This document shows, in pieces, positions 5,476 through 6,242 of a stretch of DNA of 6,242 nt (position 1 is its first letter; every line of letters begins with the position of its first letter). The stretch comes from DASUXY01 sp036377675 (GTDB lineage: Bacteria; Bacillota; Bacilli; Bacillales; Amphibacillaceae), in contig DASUXY010000004.1 of the NCBI GenBank assembly GCA_036377675.1, forward strand, positions 1 to 6,242. The letters run 5' to 3'. Under the pieces are notes generated by a model that did not search any database, was not told the origin of the DNA, and worked only from the letters and a program-made list of their open reading frames with translations. The translations under genes were made by a program, and so were the position numbers.

Positions 5476-6096
5476 ATGAGACGCTTCATAAGTGGAATCT
5501 TAATCATCGCAGGTCTCGCTCTCATCTCCATTGCAGGTTATCAAATGTACGTCACTAAAAAATCGACTAACAATGCGTTAGCAGAGGCCGAACAATTAGT
5601 GAATAAACAAAAAAATGCCAAAGAAGCTGAAAACAGCGAAACGGAGATTTCTCCTGAAGACTTTGTCCCTAAGGATGATGACGTCATCGGCATTGTTCGC
5701 ATCCCAAGCATCGATGCACAACTGCCCATTATTGAAGGGACCGACGAAGAAATGCTCGAAAAAGGCGTCGGACATTACTCCAGCACTGCACTTCCTGCTG
5801 AAAATGAACAAATCTTACTGTCCGGTCATCGAGACACTGTATTTAGACGGTTCGGTGAGCTCGAAATCGGTGACCGTTTCATTATCGAAATGCCGTACGG
5901 TGAGTACGAATACGAAATGAGAGAGTCAGAAATCGTCAGCGCTGATGATACATCTGTCATTCGCCCCATGGGGGAAGAAGTGTTAACCGTATCGACTTGC
6001 TATCCATTCAGCTACGTCGGCAGTGCACCTGACCGCTTCGTGCTCTACGCCTACCCCATCGATAAAGGAGACGACAAGGATCAAGAGGATGAATAA
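5476..6096 (+). CDS. srtD: Class D sortase (membrane transpeptidase)
   Basis: Sortases cleave a C-terminal LPxT-type signal on secreted proteins and join them to the peptidoglycan on the outer face of the membrane. The 206-residue product starts with RR followed by a single hydrophobic helix (about 4-26) that acts as an uncleaved N-terminal anchor. A charged Lys/Glu/Asn-rich linker follows (28-66), then the sortase fold from about 68. Catalytic residues are visible: His118 in LSGHRD, Cys175 in LTVSTCYPF and Arg187 in SAPDRF. The TxxTCYPF and SAPxRF forms and the N-terminal anchor match the Bacillus class D group (YhcS-like). The start is ATG 5476, because AGGTG at 5462-5466 sits 9 bases upstream; an in-frame GTG at 5464 lies within that site and has no ribosome site of its own. 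The acidic tail DDKDQEDE extends past the usual end. No LPxT substrate gene is in the window, so the target is unknown. Divergent from the chr operon. Confidence 0.95.
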   Translation: MRRFISGILIIAGLALISIAGYQMYVTKKSTNNALAEAEQLVNKQKNAKEAENSETEISPEDFVPKDDDVIGIVRIPSIDAQLPIIEGTDEEMLEKGVGHYSSTALPAENEQILLSGHRDTVFRRFGELEIGDRFIIEMPYGEYEYEMRESEIVSADDTSVIRPMGEEVLTVSTCYPFSYVGSAPDRFVLYAYPIDKGDDKDQEDE

Positions 6097-6120
6097 CGGC
6101 TCGTTCATCCTCTTTCCATT
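6083..6120 (+). terminator. Terminator hairpin overlapping the sortase stop codon
   Basis: AAGAGGATGAA (6083-6093) and TTCATCCTCTT (6104-6114) form a perfect 11-bp stem with a 10-base loop that contains the TAA stop. The last codons of the sortase, encoding the acidic tail, make the left arm. The following tract (TCCATTTTCTT) is only moderately T-rich. It could serve the convergent minus-strand gene as well. Confidence 0.65.
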
Positions 6121-6140
6121 TTCTTGATCCATATCTACGA

Positions 6141-6242
6141 CTATTTCACTCTCTTGTTCGATTTCTTCTTATAAATATCCGCAAGAAACCTCTTCATGTA
6201 CCCTATGGAAGTTTTACTATGAAGCACCTTTTTTATCCCATC
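6141..6242 (-). CDS. Probable C-terminal end of an unidentified gene (runs off the right edge)
   Basis: From the window edge, a minus-strand frame stays open for 33 codons to TAG at 6141-6143. It reads, in part, KKVLHSKTSIGYMKRFLADI and ends with a very basic tail, YKKKSNKRVK. Basic C-termini of this kind are common on Bacillus membrane or nucleic-acid-binding proteins, and the position, convergent with the sortase gene and separated from it by a hairpin, suits a gene end. An open stretch of this length also occurs by chance about one time in five, and I recognise no family, so this is a tentative call. Confidence 0.4.
   Translation of the reverse strand, partial: DGIKKVLHSKTSIGYMKRFLADIYKKKSNKRVK

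Noticed and set aside
1..6242. CRISPR array, tRNA/rRNA genes, intact insertion sequence or phage genes
   Set aside because: No regularly spaced repeats, cloverleaf-like or rRNA-like sequence, transposase, or paired terminal inverted repeats were seen on either strand.

Overview
The window looks like chromosomal DNA of a Bacillaceae member (low to moderate G+C Firmicutes). The reasons are strong AGGAGG-type ribosome binding sites, vegetative sigma-A promoters, a CIRCE heat-shock operator, PhoP-type TTnACA repeats, a class D sortase, paired short chromate transporters and a Bacillus-type 627-residue HtpG. Acid-rich protein tails would fit a salt- or alkali-adapted relative, but that is only an impression.

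Layout from left to right. (1) Positions 1-541, minus strand: N-terminal 180 residues of a GTG-started multi-pass membrane protein of a Bacillaceae family. (2) Positions about 560-720: its upstream region and a perfect 13-bp inverted repeat. (3) Positions about 723-1837, minus strand: a gene graveyard. A phosphonate/phosphite-type ABC transporter operon in the order phnD, phnC, phnE survives only as fragments with frameshifts and internal deletions. It is followed by a short stretch that resembles motif V of a UvrD-like helicase. A PhoP-box-like array still stands in front of phnD, and a long hairpin still separates phnD from phnC. (4) Positions 1977-4043, minus strand: intact htpG with its own sigma-A promoter, a CIRCE operator and a strong terminator. 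(5) Positions 4049-5295, minus strand: a two-gene chromate-transporter (CHR family) operon with 4-bp translational coupling, a good promoter and a dyad over the -10/start region. (6) Positions 5476-6096, plus strand: a complete class D sortase, divergent from the chromate operon, ending in a hairpin that overlaps its stop codon. (7) Positions 6141-6242, minus strand: a probable C-terminal end of another gene that runs off the window.

The working genes are independent housekeeping or stress units: protein folding, anion transport and surface-protein anchoring. I found no new multi-gene system. The two most informative observations are regulatory: a near-perfect CIRCE in front of htpG, and a PhoP-type box array left in front of a transporter operon that can no longer be functional.
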